From the NCBI GenBank assembly GCA_907163375.1, contig CAJQUW010016879.1:1-64000 (forward strand): a stretch of DNA of 64,000 bases, in the 5' to 3' direction. Made by a program: the position numbers and the translations under genes. This document shows positions 47,656 through 62,000 of the stretch, piece by piece. Every line of letters starts with the position of its first letter. Positions within the stretch are counted from its first letter, which is position 1. The notes under the pieces were generated by a model. That model was not told where the DNA came from. It made no database searches and saw only the letters and a list, made by a program, of their open reading frames with translations. Source of the DNA: Prostheceraeus crozeri (lineage: Eukaryota > Platyhelminthes > Polycladida > Euryleptidae).

Positions 47656-50262
47656 TAACGTCGACCAATCTACTTGTACAGTATTTTGTCTTTTGTATTT
47701 ATTTTTTGTTTACATGTATATACTCGAAAATGTGTTAAATACATCAAGAGATCACAATGAAGAAAAGTTGTGTTTTGTGGCATTACATGTACATAATTTC
47801 CGTGGAGAATACTAACCTAGGCATCCATTGCTATCGTCCATTTGCTCTTCGAGAAGATTCATGCAATATTCGAATACAATAATTTTAATATGCTTTTTTG
47901 GCTTAAGAATACTTCTTCCGTACTATAACAAATATGTTATATGTAGCCGATCTTTCGCTGTCTAATGACAGGAGATCTCAGCTTTGATAAAGCAGACCGC
48001 ACGCTTAAATTCCAGTACGTCAGTGGTAGCCACTAGATCTTTCATTCGGAGTAGGATTTACTCATTTTCAACCTCCTCCATAATTTGTTTCTGTGAAATT
48101 TCTTAGTTTAAATTCTTTTGCTAATTCTCTAGGATCTGCTTTGTAACTGACGCACAGTACATATTTATACTTAATACAAAAAATATGCTTCCCCAAAGAG
48201 AATGTATGTATCATTTCAATTTTAGGCGTTGACTTCCGACTGATCCTGGCTCCAAACGTTTTTTGTACAAGGAACTTTTCTTCTGAATGTCATTGATATC
48301 AGTTCACATCGTCTATACTTTTTGTACCTTTGTTAGAGCCACTCAAATGTTTCCTTTTCTCTCAAACCCTTACTTTCGCTTATACTATTTTGAGATATTA
48401 GTTTCCCTCTACATAATGAATGGTGTAAATTTTATATGAAAGAACACTGTAAATGTTAACAAAGTAATGTAAGCACAGTTAATTGCTAGTGTCAATTCAT
48501 CTGTATGAAATTGTTTAGTGAATTCATGTATCAACACTTAGATCTAGAAATGGGTTCGGCTACATGTTGTTTGATGACTTAATCCATTAATGCCGAGTGC
48601 CGACAAGCAACGTTATCTCCAGGGCGCCCAAATTAGTGACCAAATTAAATAAGAGATCAACGCGGTTCTAATTGTATCACTTCCAACTTCGCACTACCAA
48701 CGCCCGCAAATTGAATTTGAAATTTTTCTTTAGATAAAAAACTCCTGTCTTTAAATAATACCACACGCTCGTCATTAATGGGGTTAGCTAGGCTGGTGTG
48801 ATTAGTGTTTGTATGCATTTGTTAGGCTTTGGCTTTCATTCCGTGCGAACATGAACAAGCCGAGCCGTCGTCCTGGTATTTTACTTTTTAATACTCAGTA
48901 TCCATCAAAGAATACTGTTGATTTTGCTTCTAATGTGAGTGCGGATGCGTGAAGAACAGTTTACTAAGACATGTGTGTTACGCGTACATCATGTCTTTGC
49001 ACATCACATGAAACTTCGAAATTAGTTACTACATTACATGTACTTTACATAGTGTAATCTATCGAGAAATCCATACTAAAGAAAGCTTCTTTTATGACAG
49101 CTGGTATATACACAGTAAAACTTTATGATATTTGAAAGATACATGTACTGTGCTATGTGCATGCACTTTTTCTTTTGTAGTATTTCATTGATTGTTCCAC
49201 ATGATGTGTTTTTTTAATTACCGGCAGAAGAAGAATATTATATTTACGTGAAACTGGTTACCCATTGCTTATTCGTTTTTTACGATCAGCTCCGTTTAGG
49301 TGGTGAGTGCGATTACAAACGGAAACACGCTGGTCTACCTTGCGCTATCGATCGATACGAGCAGTTGCATCATCTTTTACATCTCCTGCTTAGTAGATGT
49401 CTCGCGTGAAACAGTTAAGGGGTTAGTGTTTAAACTTGAGAGAAAATATTGTGGCAAATAGTTCTAAGCGGTGAATTATTAACTTTCACCTACCATTTGA
49501 TAAAACCATTTGATTACCATTTGACTAGATTACCATTTGACCATTTTATACCATTTGATTAGATTTCATTAAATAAGTTCGCAGGTTTTCCAAGCGTTTC
49601 TGAGCAAAGCGTTTTGCAGCAAATATAAAGTCTTAAATACAGCAGTTGTAGACTGCCAAACAGCGAGCATGGCAAAGCAGAGCGATTAGTAGCTTACGGA
49701 CATCCGCTTGCTCGGGACCCTGGTCTTTGTTATGCTTTGCTTTCAGCGTGAATGACATCTTTCGATATGCATCGGGAGGAACTGCATGATGCAGGTCTCT
49801 ACCTGTGCATCTAGCTGGGTTGATCCTAAACCTAACCCATATCTGCAACACATGAAGCAGTCATATTACAGTCATATTAACATTGTCTCATAAAATTCTG
49901 TTGCAATTTCGGGCATTTTTAGGTCACAGTACACATCCTGGAATGGTCTCTAAAATGTCGTGGAATTACCTTGTCGAAAAAGCGCGGTACCCCATGAATA
50001 AGCCAAAACAGTTTTGGAAGTGGAATGCATGAAGTGGATTATATCGTGATGTAAAACAGTAAAGACGTCAGGCATGGTAAAAGATATTTTTTGGTTTATT
50101 CGGGAAATTATTCCTTATCAAGATCACGCTAACTAAAGGTTTAGAAATTGCAATGTCAGGAATCACCAGCAGGTCTAGATCACATTATCAACAACAATAC
50201 AACTCACTATCCAATCCGTAATACACTTTAGTTGCAGCACCAAGTGATCATTTGATGATATT
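47656..50262. other. NDUFAF3 3' UTR and intergenic sequence
   Basis: Nothing recognisable except a short tandem repeat (49489-49560). Confidence 0.5.
49489..49560. repeat. Imperfect ACCATTTGA tandem repeat
   Basis: ACCATTTGATTA-like units occur about six times in 70 bp with small variations. Confidence 0.7.
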
Positions 50263-50532
50263 TTAACAGACTTCTGGCACTCCTTCTGAGATTGCCACTC
50301 CATGGATTATATCCCGGTCAATCGCTTCTGAAGCACGTAAGCCTAAGACGGAAATGTCGGCGGGGGTAAAGGATGATAGACTGCTTCCATCGAGCTTTGT
50401 CTGCTTGGAGAGACTTCTGTTGTGATGTTTGGCGCATGCACAGTCCAGTTGATGCACGGGATCGCAATAGCACTTATTATGCTTACTGCCTCTTTTGGTT
50501 TGGTCTTCGCTGCTCTGAAAGCTGAACTTCAT
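50263..50532 (-). CDS. Unassigned open frame, possible terminal exon
   Basis: Minus-strand frame of 89 codons with higher GC than its surroundings: a cysteine/histidine cluster (KCYCDPVHQLDCACAKHHNR), then SSLSSFTPADISVLGLRASE and a TAA stop. AGCTTTCAG at its start could be an acceptor. No family recognised; a neighbouring exon was not found. Could be a remnant of a repeat. Confidence 0.3.
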   Translation of the reverse strand: MKFSFQSSEDQTKRGSKHNKCYCDPVHQLDCACAKHHNRSLSKQTKLDGSSLSSFTPADISVLGLRASEAIDRDIIHGVAISEGVPEVC

Positions 50533-50854
50533 TTATGATTATAATTCAACGATGAAAATCATCCCAGCACTTATTCATAGTAGAGCATAAGTCTTATTAA
50601 TTTGTCTAATTATTTGTAGTCATCCTGATCAAACACAAGGAGATTCCGCCCGGTAACCAGTGTAGACGTTGGTGGAGAACAGTTGTTTCAATGGAGATGA
50701 TGTAGACCATAATGGAGAAGTACTATTCCGAACGACGGGTGATCATATTCATATTGATAAAGTACGAAAAAAAGTAGCTCCCCTTTGTTTTATGGTCGAA
50801 TTTCTATTAAATTAAGTCAGTACAAAGCAGACAGTACTTCGGCGTCCCGCGCCT

Positions 50855-51520
50855 TCAATAGTCGATAGAACTAGGTGGACAGCGAGATATCAACGTGTGA
50901 AGCTTTAAAGAATGAGTGATATTAGGAAATGTGCTGATTTTATGAATGTTTATCAAATTGTGAAGACAGATTGCAGTCTGGAAGTTCATATTTTGTATTG
51001 ATTGTGGGTTTAAGATGTGTGATTGCTTTTTCTTCTGATATTGTTGTGTCTCGTGTGTTGAACAGTTAGCTAATGAAGCCGACCACAAAGCTTTCGATGC
51101 CGCCTAAACCGTCGTGCTTATTCTTTGATATGTTGACGTATAGCGCTACTGTATCTAGACCGCTTTTATTTTCAATAGTACCCTTGGGTTCCTGGTGCCT
51201 GGTCTTAAACATCACAGCAGTTTTACCTATGTAAAATTCACCACATTGTGAACAAGTGTATTGATAAACTACAAAACGATATCTACATTTAAATTTAGTA
51301 CTAGTTAAATCCTGACGTTTACTACATACACAAGAGCTATTATTAGATTTGTTATTAAGAAAAGATGCTGTCTTACAGCCATACCCATTTAGCAGTGTTA
51401 CTGGCAAGTCGTAATATTTAATCAATTTATTTATTTTTCGATTACAACGATAGTTTACGAACCGTAATATAAAATGTGCATTATTACTATTTCTTTCTTG
51501 CTTTATCAATATAATGGAGA
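50855..51520 (-). mobile_element. Penelope-like element 3' fragment (GIY-YIG)
   Basis: Minus strand: a polar linker, a cysteine cluster (SSCVCSKRQ), then YQYTCSQCGEFYIGKTAVMF, the GIY-YIG start of Penelope-type endonucleases, and a tail ending SFVVGFIS. Only the end of the protein is present. Different in sequence from the other two Penelope remnants in this window. An old, inactive piece. Confidence 0.75.
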
Positions 51521-51926
51521 ACTAAACTGGTCATTAAAAAAAATTCGTGGAATACCAGATAGAGTCTGAATAACAATAGTCTAACTTATCAGTAATTATC
51601 GAATGAATCTCCGAATTCAACGTATCATCCTCCAAAGTCCATAGGAAATCAAAAAATTGCAAAATGTCAGAGAATAAGGCTTAATATGACGATTGTGAGC
51701 TTACAGCTTGATAAACCGAATTCAGTTTCTTAGAAAAATGCGTCCCTATTACTTAGCATAGATGTACTCAGATGTCTCGATTCCAAAACCATTTCTTTAT
51801 CTTACCTTTCCTGATGTTCCTGTAGTTTAACGATCCTTGTAGACGCAAGGTGTAAAAAAAGTGTAGAAGTCATTGAGTTCCATGTCAAAATGTTGGCATA
51901 AATCATCAAATGCTTATCATTACAAC
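51521..51926. other. Intergenic, nothing recognised
   Basis: AT-rich sequence between the Penelope fragment and the short hAT. Confidence 0.5.
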
Positions 51927-52744
51927 TATAGATGTGCCTAGGCCGAGCCGAGCCGCAGCTTAGCCGAGCCGAGCCGAACCGATGTCGGCTCGGCTCCATT
52001 TGTTCGAGCCGATCGGAGCCGTGGTTCTTCGGCTTGGCTTAAAATATATCGTTTGTAGTTTTGTCCCATCCACTTCTTTCAAGACAAGTGAAGTCACATC
52101 GAAGTACATATTACTCTGTACATATTTCTACTCATAATACGTCTGAAATAACTTCAAACTTAGTTTTGTGTACAATGCCTTTGCCTAAACTCAGTAATGG
52201 ACAGTTTTGATATTCTTATGCTAAGATTGATGGACCAGAGGCTCTTAATTATTCGTCAATGACCATCATCCTCAAACGGCAGCTTGCGCTGCGATAAATG
52301 CCTTTCTCAAAATTTTATGACAAGACTGATGCGTAATTATATTAGCCAGATGCATCAGATCGTTGGAGAAAATGAAAAGTAGAAAACTGCGTAGGAAATT
52401 TGTAAGAATATTAGACAAGGAAAACCATAGCCATGTATAAATATTGCATCAATACAATCACGAATCTTCATAACACAAGATAATCATAGTAATGTTACCA
52501 TTTTACTAACTTTTATCGTCAAGTGAAGAATTCCTTCACAATCTATAATGGATGATGCAACTGTAATCATGTCCAGTAAATGTTCCACAATCACCTTGTT
52601 AACAAACTATGTGTACAGACATTGTGCATTAGGTTGAATTTTAACTTTGTTTTACCCAAAATTAAAACGGCTCGTCGGCTCGGCTTGAATATTTCAAAAT
52701 CACATCGGCTCGCGGCTCGTCAGGTCGAGCCATGTACATCCCTA
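51927..52744. mobile_element. Non-autonomous hAT element with GAGCCG-rich ends
   Basis: Ends TATAGATGTGCCTAGG and (inverted) TAGGGATGTACATGG are related. ATTACAAC before and ATCACAAC after form an 8-bp target duplication with one mismatch, the hAT size. Both subterminal regions carry clustered CGAGCCGAGCCG / CGGCTCGGCT motifs. 818 bp with no transposase frame. It ends 127 bp before the ACAD9 start codon. Confidence 0.7.
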
Positions 52745-52871
52745 ATCACAACAGACACCAACATAGGCCAATTTACTTTATCAATTGTCTGTGGTTTTGT
52801 TACTGCATGAATTGATTGAAATGAATGTTAATAAATCTTGACGCACGTATTTGATCATTTTACAGAGCACG

Positions 52872-53042
52872 ATGCTTTCATGCGTACGTAGAGCGCATCA
52901 AGGCATTCGCCTTTTCACAAGTGCCAGAGCGAGGTTAACGACATCATCCATGAGATTTCAGAGTGAGGAACTAAAGGAAGATGCAGTACCTTTGACCAAT
53001 GATCCAATCATCAAAAATATGTTTCTTGGGGTGATTAATCCT
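52872..53042 (+). CDS. ACAD9: ACAD9 exon 1
   Basis: ATG at 52872 opens [20 protein letters not shown], a typical transit peptide. Donor GTGAGT at 53043, phase 0. An in-frame open stretch extends 21 bp upstream but has no ATG. Confidence 0.88.
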
Positions 53043-56000
53043 GTGAGTTGAAATTCCTTTGTTACGAATATCAGGTCAACTGAATCAATATCAATAACTG
53101 GTCAATATCAGGTCATGCTGAAACATAGGTTTATAGTGTTGTACATTGATCTTTCTCATATTGTAGATGAAACTGCAATTCTGTTTCAGGAAATATTCGT
53201 TTTTCCGGAGATCGAAACCAACGAGGAATTGGCGGAAATTGAAATGATGTCCGATGCAGTTGAAAAATTCATGACGGAAGATGGTAAGGAAATGTGGGTG
53301 ATGAGATTTTGATTGAAGACGCTTTTTTGCAAAGCATAGTGTTTGTGAATAGCTGTTTATGAATCAGGATTTGATTCATCCCTGGGTTGAGGGTTCTTCA
53401 TGCAGAAAATATTCCTGTGCAGACTTGTGAGTCATTGGACCAGGTTGAAAAGTCCATTCCGAGCGAACTGGCAGCTGCAGCTTTCTCTTGCTCACTATCC
53501 AGCACTCGAGTAGGCCTACATACTTGTAGAATTGTGACATACAAGCAATGTAGGTATTTTCTTTCGATGGGATTCATGCTTAAAATATTGGCTTTCAAGT
53601 ATACTTGGAATTGTTTCTATATTGTGTCTAACCATCGCAATGTAGTGAAATCAAGACGATAAACGTGGAGTGAGTAAGTGATTTGTTGAGCTTTACCATT
53701 TGTTCCTCAGATATACATTCATTAACAATCTGGAACAATCATGGAACAGCATCCGTCAAATTAGGGGCATGCAACGAGCATATAGCTGAAAATGTTATAA
53801 AAGCAAAATGGATTTATGGGTAGGGTGTGTGCATAGTTATTTCTACGTATCATTTTCTTGAGTGAATTCTCTAATAGTTGTTGGTGGCATGTAGTGTAAT
53901 GTCGATGAAACGTTTTTGAATAACAAGCTACTTTTATGAACATCTTGTATATACATTGTATGAATTCATTTCTCGGTGACTTTATAGATTTGCCATCGCA
54001 CGCGTCAGACAAGTAAACCCGAAATATTTGCTGCAGTTGCTATTGAAGTCTATTGGAGGACGTCCTGGGGCTGCAGGTATTCTTTAATTATTTTCTTCGA
54101 GTTTATTAGCGTGTCGTCTATGCACGGATGACCTCAACAGAAAGTACTTACTAGACAGGATTAGCCCTTCAAACACCAATTTATTGAGTAAATGTGCTAT
54201 AATTCAGCATATAGTTCTTCATTACATCGCTATTATGATGCTAGTTAATCACGAGAGAACGGAATCAATAAGGAAGTAGCAGTTCTTAGCAAAGTTGCTC
54301 AATGCTTGGCCTCCCGATCTTTGGGTCCTATGATCGGGTTAGTGGGAATGTGATGGGAATTTGGCAGGAAAGTGTCCTGAATGAAAGCATAACAACGTCA
54401 CAACGCCTCAGCGAAGTCTGACAAAGCCTGCCTTAATGTAGTAATGTCACAGCTCTGTTTTACTCCATGCACTCTGTTGAATATCACTCGAATATCGGAT
54501 GAGGGAAGCCTCAAACAAACATTTGACTTTATCAGATTGTTTGTTCATAGTGCTTATATTTTAAAGCTATTTGATACCCACTAGCGCTATCAGTGATGAA
54601 ATATCCACCGAAATAATGTCATGTCACTAGCAAAGCCTCACGAAGTAAGATAACCTCACAGATAAAGCTCTACTCATAAAAATTTTCGCATCCACTGATA
54701 GCATACATAACATAAATTATTCAGTTTATTTGAGGTTCTCACTCAACAATTTTAGGATTTTGTCTATTTCTAATGCTTATGTAAACATTTCAATTCAATT
54801 TGTCAGAATACACATACCTGTGCTGGTTAAATGCTTTGCTCGGAATGTATCGGATTTATATTGAGATCAGGGAGATCGCCACTCACCGTTGAAAGCAATT
54901 TGATGCTGAATAATGACGTGTCTATGTAGGCGCATGTTTTTAGTTTTGTTCAGTTATTGTTCTCTAAAAGGTTAAGTGTCTGTACTGATGTTAGTTAATA
55001 TGAATTCGATATGTGTTAAGTATTTCATTATGATAGTACACCCATAATTACTTGTGTAACCAACAATCAATGTTGATCATTAACAATCTTCATGATCGAA
55101 AATGCACTTAAGTAATACACTTTACTTTCAGTTGATTCTCGCAAGATAGACGAAGACGCTCACATTCCAGAAGAAACCATGAAAGCAGCGAAAGCGTTGG
55201 GTTTATTTGGTCTGCAAGTACCAGCTGAATACGGTAACAAATTTAGACTCAAACAAAGTTTTTATCACAGTCTAATGCAGACATAGAGCTTGTAACTTCA
55301 AAAGTGTATTATATTTTGTGTTTATGTCATAACTGAAATCACATGTCTGGCTACGTGTGATGGATTGCCTTACGTAATGATGTTTGCTATATATATTCAT
55401 ATTGGCTGCCTGTCAAATATAAGCTGCCATTACAGCTTCATCGACTGCCGTATGAATTCATATAAGTATTTTTATTCTACTGCAAGATGAAGGCATGTCA
55501 TGTAACTATTGCTACTTGGAAGGAACAAGCCTTCTGTTAATATAGTCAATTTTATAAATTTGATGTAGTATCTTAATGGAAAGCAGCATGATTACAAATA
55601 TGGCACACATATTCTGAAATAAGAATTTAAGTCTAACCGAACTTGATGCGCACGTATTAATACATACAATAAATGCCGTATTGGTATGGGAGGGTTGCAT
55701 TTGAAAAATGAAAGCCGCGTCAATTGTCAATTATTACCTCTTCAAGCAATAATGAAATGAAAAATGATTATTTTATGATTGAGTTAAACAGTGCGCAGCG
55801 CAATTTTATCAGAAAGTGGTTATAGGAAGTAATTAACCTTGGCAGTTGAATCGACAGTGGCAGCGCCTGTGTCTTATTCTCTGTTTCTAATTGACACACA
55901 AAATATGTTGCAAATTTGTGACAAGTATGCATCTTTCTGATGGAAGCTATTCACTTCTTCATGCTTGCCATCAACATGCGACACAATCAATCATCCTTGG

Positions 56001-59000
56001 TGAATAAAACTAAGCGAAAGTCTGAGTTGCATTTATTTGACCGTTTCAGTTGAGTAGATTGGTTAAAGAGCGAATCCAGTTTTAGAGATTTTCTATGTCT
56101 TATCATACTGTTTTTGGTTTAAAGAGACTAATATTATAACGACTAATTCAATATCAAATATTGATCATAATGATACAGAACTTATATAATATAATTGTAT
56201 ATCAAGTATAAAACAAGAAGTTAATACCATGTCATTCATACATGTGCCTCAAGGAATTGTGAACTAATCACACAATTAGATAAATCGACACAAAATAACC
56301 AACGCACTCTCGAACATAATTTTCGTTAACAAAATGTTCTAATACACCTGTCTTCATGTCCAATTGTTCACTATTCAGTCTTAACATGTCTCCCGAACCG
56401 ACTGCCTCGACAGATCCACAAAATGTCGTCTGCCATCAGTTTATTTTAGACAAACAATCACATCTAATAGCGATAATGCGTAAAGCTGTCTTTTTTTGTT
56501 GTGCAACAAATTATGAAACGCAATGTGAATTTACATAAAGAGAAATCACTTCTGCATTGAAGTTACACAGCGGAAATAATGTCCAGTGTACTACTGCAGT
56601 GACTTAAAAGCAGACAGCAAGAACATTATTAAATGGAGAGAGAATATGAATACAACATTTATTACACATGTTGCACGTTATTCTTCGGCTGTCACATTCA
56701 CGATGGCATTTTATATTTCACACATGACAAAACCGTAATTAGAATTTCAGGTTGAAGTATCTATGCCCACAATATTATAACGTTTTACCAGTACCAGTTT
56801 TCATAGTTTATGATGAATTCGTTTATATAGTCATTCGTAGTGATTTCGTTGATGAATTTGGTCATTTTACTAAATATTCTTGAAGTAATGTGGTCCTTAC
56901 AAACACCTTGATACATCTCCCAAGAAGTAAGTTAACAAGTGGAAGTGCACACAAGTATATTACAGTCCGTTTCATAAAAAGTGGATCATCTTAAAATTTG
57001 ACTAAATAAAACATAAGTATGATACAGAAAGCATTTTTCATGTTATTTCATGTCCCTAATATATTTCAATGTCCTTATATAATCTGATAAGCTATGATAC
57101 AGTAACGGTTCTTAAGAAGCTAATATTTTGTGGCCCTACCATTATTGTCAATGACATTACCAATTCATCTAGGCATTGATTCGATGATATCGTTGATTTT
57201 TGACTGATCTAACTTTCTCCACTCTCTTTTTAACAGTGACGTAAGTTGTGATACGCCATCTGTAGGTAGCAGTGAACGACGAACGTTACGTTTTAGAATA
57301 CTCCATACATTTTCTATGGGATTCAGATCAGGAGAACGAGCTGGCCAAGATAATGTCCTATGCCCTAATTGAGATTTGCATAAGTTGACTCTACAACTCC
57401 TGTGACACGTAGCATTATCATCCATAAATAACCAAGTTGATCTGTCATTTGGCCAATGTTCATTCGTAAAACATTCACATAGCGTTCAGAATTCATGGTT
57501 CCTTGGTGTATGTGAAGTTCAGAGCGGCCATTGGTCCAAATGCCAGCCCAAATCAGCAGAATCGCACCACCTTGTACCCGGGGACGATGTAAATGTCTCG
57601 GAATTTCCTGATCAGATTTTATCCATAATCTCAATCGACCATCACTATCCTTCAGACGGACTGATGCCTCATTAGACCAGACAACCCGATCCCATTGATT
57701 TCGCCAGTGACAATGACTCATTGCCCATCTGAGACGTCTTTTTGTATGCTGATCTGATAATTCGATCTGAGAGGGCCTCTTACAGCTCTTGAAATTCGAC
57801 TCAATAAGTCTTCTACGAATAGTGAACTTAGAAATAGACGAGTCTAGTGCAGCCATCTCAGTTAACGAGAGACTTGGATCAACTTTAACAAATCTCAAAA
57901 TTAGGCAGTCTCTACGTTTGGATGTTTTGCGTGGACGGCCAGAGCCCTCTTTACGACAGAGTCGAAAATCATCATTATGCCATCGATGCACATTTGTGTA
58001 AGGGACATTTAGTCGCTTGCTTGTAGCTCGCAAAGAAAACCCTAGTTCTACGAAGGCTGACACTTTGCCTTTTGTGAATGCGATCTCGTTATTGTTCATT
58101 TGTGCTTTGTATTAATTTCAACCGGTAAGAGATAGATTTCTAGCTGAAAGCAATCAGGAGTGCTGCCAACACCACCGCAACGAAGTCAGGAAGCTATGGA
58201 ACATGAAGTCCAGTTAATCACATGTAGCAGTTACATTATTGTTGATGAATAATGGTGCTATACTGGCTCTGATTAACCGATTTTCTTTATTTTTGTTTTG
58301 CTTGATAGATTTTGGCTTGTAGAACAACATATTACATAACAAAGGAAACAAATGTAATTTTATAAGAGTGAGGTATGATTTTGTGTAACATTGCTAAATG
58401 AAGATCAAATTATCTACTACTTTTTTATCTATAACAGGAGAACAACTCAATATTCATGCTTGAAATTTCCAACAATGATATTAGTAAGCACAACTGACAT
58501 ATCTTCCAAATTTCAGAGAAGTTCGTTCAAGTTTGGCGGAGTTAGACAAAGTTGAAGTTAAGGCGATGTTTAAGGGTGATCCATTTTTTATGAAACAATC
58601 TGTAGTTGTCCAATTCTTAACGTCCAGTTATTAAAGCATCGACTTATTGATTTCAGAATGACTGCAATTCCTCCTCGTTAAATACTTAGCTCAATCTTGC
58701 TTCATGACTAATTAGTGTCATGACGCATTATAAGTTATCCGATCTAGAATTTATGAAAGTCATCTCAAATCATTATCTCGCTGAACTACGTCTACTTACC
58801 TTATCTTTGCAATAAAAGGTCAAAAGTTACTTTGCAGTTAGACTGTCATCTCCTGAGAACTACAAAATCGTGAGGCCATGCAACTTGTTTAGTTGTCATT
58901 CAAGTTTCATTGTATGAAGTATTATTTCTGACGAAACTGTTATGATGAGAATCAAAATCGAGATTTGTAATGTCTCAGAAATACATGAATGATGTCGTAG

Positions 59001-62000
59001 AACTACATTTGAGATTTTGTCTCAACAAATTAGATTCTTTTTCGAAGTAGATAGCAACTTCTTTATAATTTTGAAGCAATTTTTGGGATAGCAAATCTTT
59101 CGAAAGTCTCGCCGTTGATATTCTTTCTTGAACAAATGACTCTGGTTTTAGACATTTTCTAAACATTTCTGGAAACACAAATGATAGACAGTGAATAATT
59201 TTGCTACCGATGCATGGTAATCGCCTTTGATTTTATTTGCAAATTCGTGTTCTTTCCCTTAATCTTTTTATGAGTCCCGTCTTAAAGACAGCTGATCTGG
59301 AAAATGCAAGCTGTCAAATGGTGTTAGCGTGTGACACGATTTGCAGGCATGAGACTGGATAGATTTTTAGCATAATGTGCAGTTAGATGGTACATTACCA
59401 TTCATCCTCTAATGAGGGGCATCTTTGTTGTATAGGTTTGTCCCATCTTCCTTCAAGCCTTGATAAATGCAAAGAATACTGTCCCAGTCGTGACCATAGT
59501 GACTAATATGGATTATGACTTGTTCATGTTGACCTACATATAAGTTAAATACTGCAATTTTGATAATTGCGCAAACGAGGTTTGCTCGTGAAAGTTGATC
59601 GTGGAAATTAATCCTTGTTCTGTGCTGACTGAACAAATTCAACATTTGATTTTTAGGTGGTCTTGAACTTAACAATACAGCATATGCGCGAGTTGGTGAG
59701 CACACAGCTTTGGACGGTGGCCTAGCTGTCACTCTGGCAGCTCACCAATCTATCGGATTAAAGGTGAGAACAGAAACAGAATTCAAGCTTTATTTATGTA
59801 GCTGAGTTGCATTGTTAATCAGTGAGAATTGTCTTTATTTATGTAAAGATGCATCGCCTTATCGTATTTGAATGAAAAACAAGAAAAATGTGCTACCATA
59901 AATTGTCAAGCAATTATCCGTCCATTTACAAATGTTGTTGATGACTTGTCCGTTTGATGCGAAGATAATGACCGGGAACTTGATTGATGTGTTATCGCGA
60001 ATCCATTCCCGCATCATTTGTGTGAGCAGTTGATAATGAAAATATTGAGCAAGGTTCTAAGCATTGAGCCATAGCCGCCGTGAAAAGGAATTGTGTTTCC
60101 TTGTTTATATTCGTGTTAACCACTCTTTCAGCGACTTGTGAAATGCTCATTTGCCGGGCAGTTTCCTTATTGTCGATTATTGCACATTGTGTACTTTTGC
60201 TGAATTCAGATGCAAACCACATGAAGTGGAGGATGAAGTTAGAACCGTGCTAAATAGAAATAATCTCTACTTTTTTTATGACATAATGTGCCCAGTTTTG
60301 GTAACGATAGAAAAGTTCTTTCATTTCGACTCATTTAATTTGACCAAATTGTACAATTTCAAAGACTCTCGTCTTCATCTTCAGTGGCTTATATAGCAGT
60401 ACTGTTAATGATATATGTGATCAGTCTGGTACAAGCGTTGCTAATGAGCATGAAGTAAAGATCATCTACTGGAAATTGCCATACATTCAAGAATCGGAAA
60501 TTGAACTTCGTAGGCGTATTCAGTGTTTCAATAAATCTCTGATTAATGGTAAAATCATTCCTGTTTTCAAGACCATGAAAACTGCTCATTTTATTCATCG
60601 CAAAGATAGAGTTTCTAGTTGTCTCGCTTCGAACATAGTCTACAAATTTGCTTGTGAACACTGTGACAAGTGTTACATCGGCGAGACAACTAGACATCTA
60701 CAAACGCGTATTCGAGAGCACTTGTCAGGTCGCCCTATACCATCTGAAATAACGTTACACAATCATGTGAACTTTAAACAATCATTATCCGTCATCGCTC
60801 GTACGAACAAAACTCGCATTGCAGAATCAGTCTTCATAGCTGCTTATGACACAGATATCCTATTAAACAATAATACCAGCTCTTTTCCATTGTTTTTAAA
60901 GTTGTGAATTATAGACCTAAACTCTTTTTATTGTCTTGATTTGTTCCGTTTTACTATATAAGCCACTGAAGATGAAGACGAGAGTCTTCGAAATTGTACA
61001 ATTTGGTCAAATTAAATGAGTCGAAATGAAAGAACTTTTCTATCGTTAATCTCTACTTTATTTATAGTTGGTTAAGAAGCGGCTACAACTCAATAACCGC
61101 TTTATAATATATTTTCAGATGTATTTTTACTTCCTTTCAGGGAATTTTGATGGCCGGGACAGACGCTCAAAAAAAGAAATATTTGCCGAAACTTGCCTCC
61201 GGAGAGCATGTAGCTGCTTTCTGTCTTACTGAGCCAGGGAGTGGTAGTGATGCACAATCCCTTCAAACGCGAGCAACGTTGAGTGAAGATGGAACCCACT
61301 ATCTTTTAAATGGAAACAAAGTCTGGATCAGTAATGGGGGAATTGCAGATGTGATGACAGTCTTTGCTAAAACGGAAAGTATTGCTGCTGACGTAAGTGC
61401 AAACATGTGACAAGTTTAGTATGTTCATGCCGTTTCATTCTTATTGCAAATACTCAAAAAATCTCATTGCCTCTTCAGGGTTCAGTTTCTGACAGAGTTA
61501 CTGCCTTCATTGTGGAGCGTGCATTTGGAGGAGTGATAAGTGGAAAGCCCGAAGATAAAATGGGAATTCGCGGTTCTAACAGTGAGTGAATGAGCTTGTA
61601 AACCTTAGTAGTTCTAAACTAGTAGCGCTAATCTGAATGGCAAATGATATCGCCGACCAGCACTGAGTAATCCTGTAGTGTTGCTAAGCTAACCAAATTT
61701 CCATTGAAACATTATGAAGTTCATTTTTGTCATTGAACTTTTTATCTGCTTATTGACATGCAATGTTATGACAACATACCAACTGTTAGTGACCAAGTAG
61801 GAGTTCAGTCGACATCTGAGGTGGGACTGCTTTACGCTGCTGCGCTTTTGTTTGCATTGATCGCTGTTGCAAGGTCTATTTCTTGTTGGCGTTGTTGGTA
61901 AAAATTAAGTTACATATGAAGGCCTATATTTCCTCTGAGCATTGCATTACGCCTATCGAATAGCTCTAGATAAGACATCATATAAAGTGCTGTACAGAGA

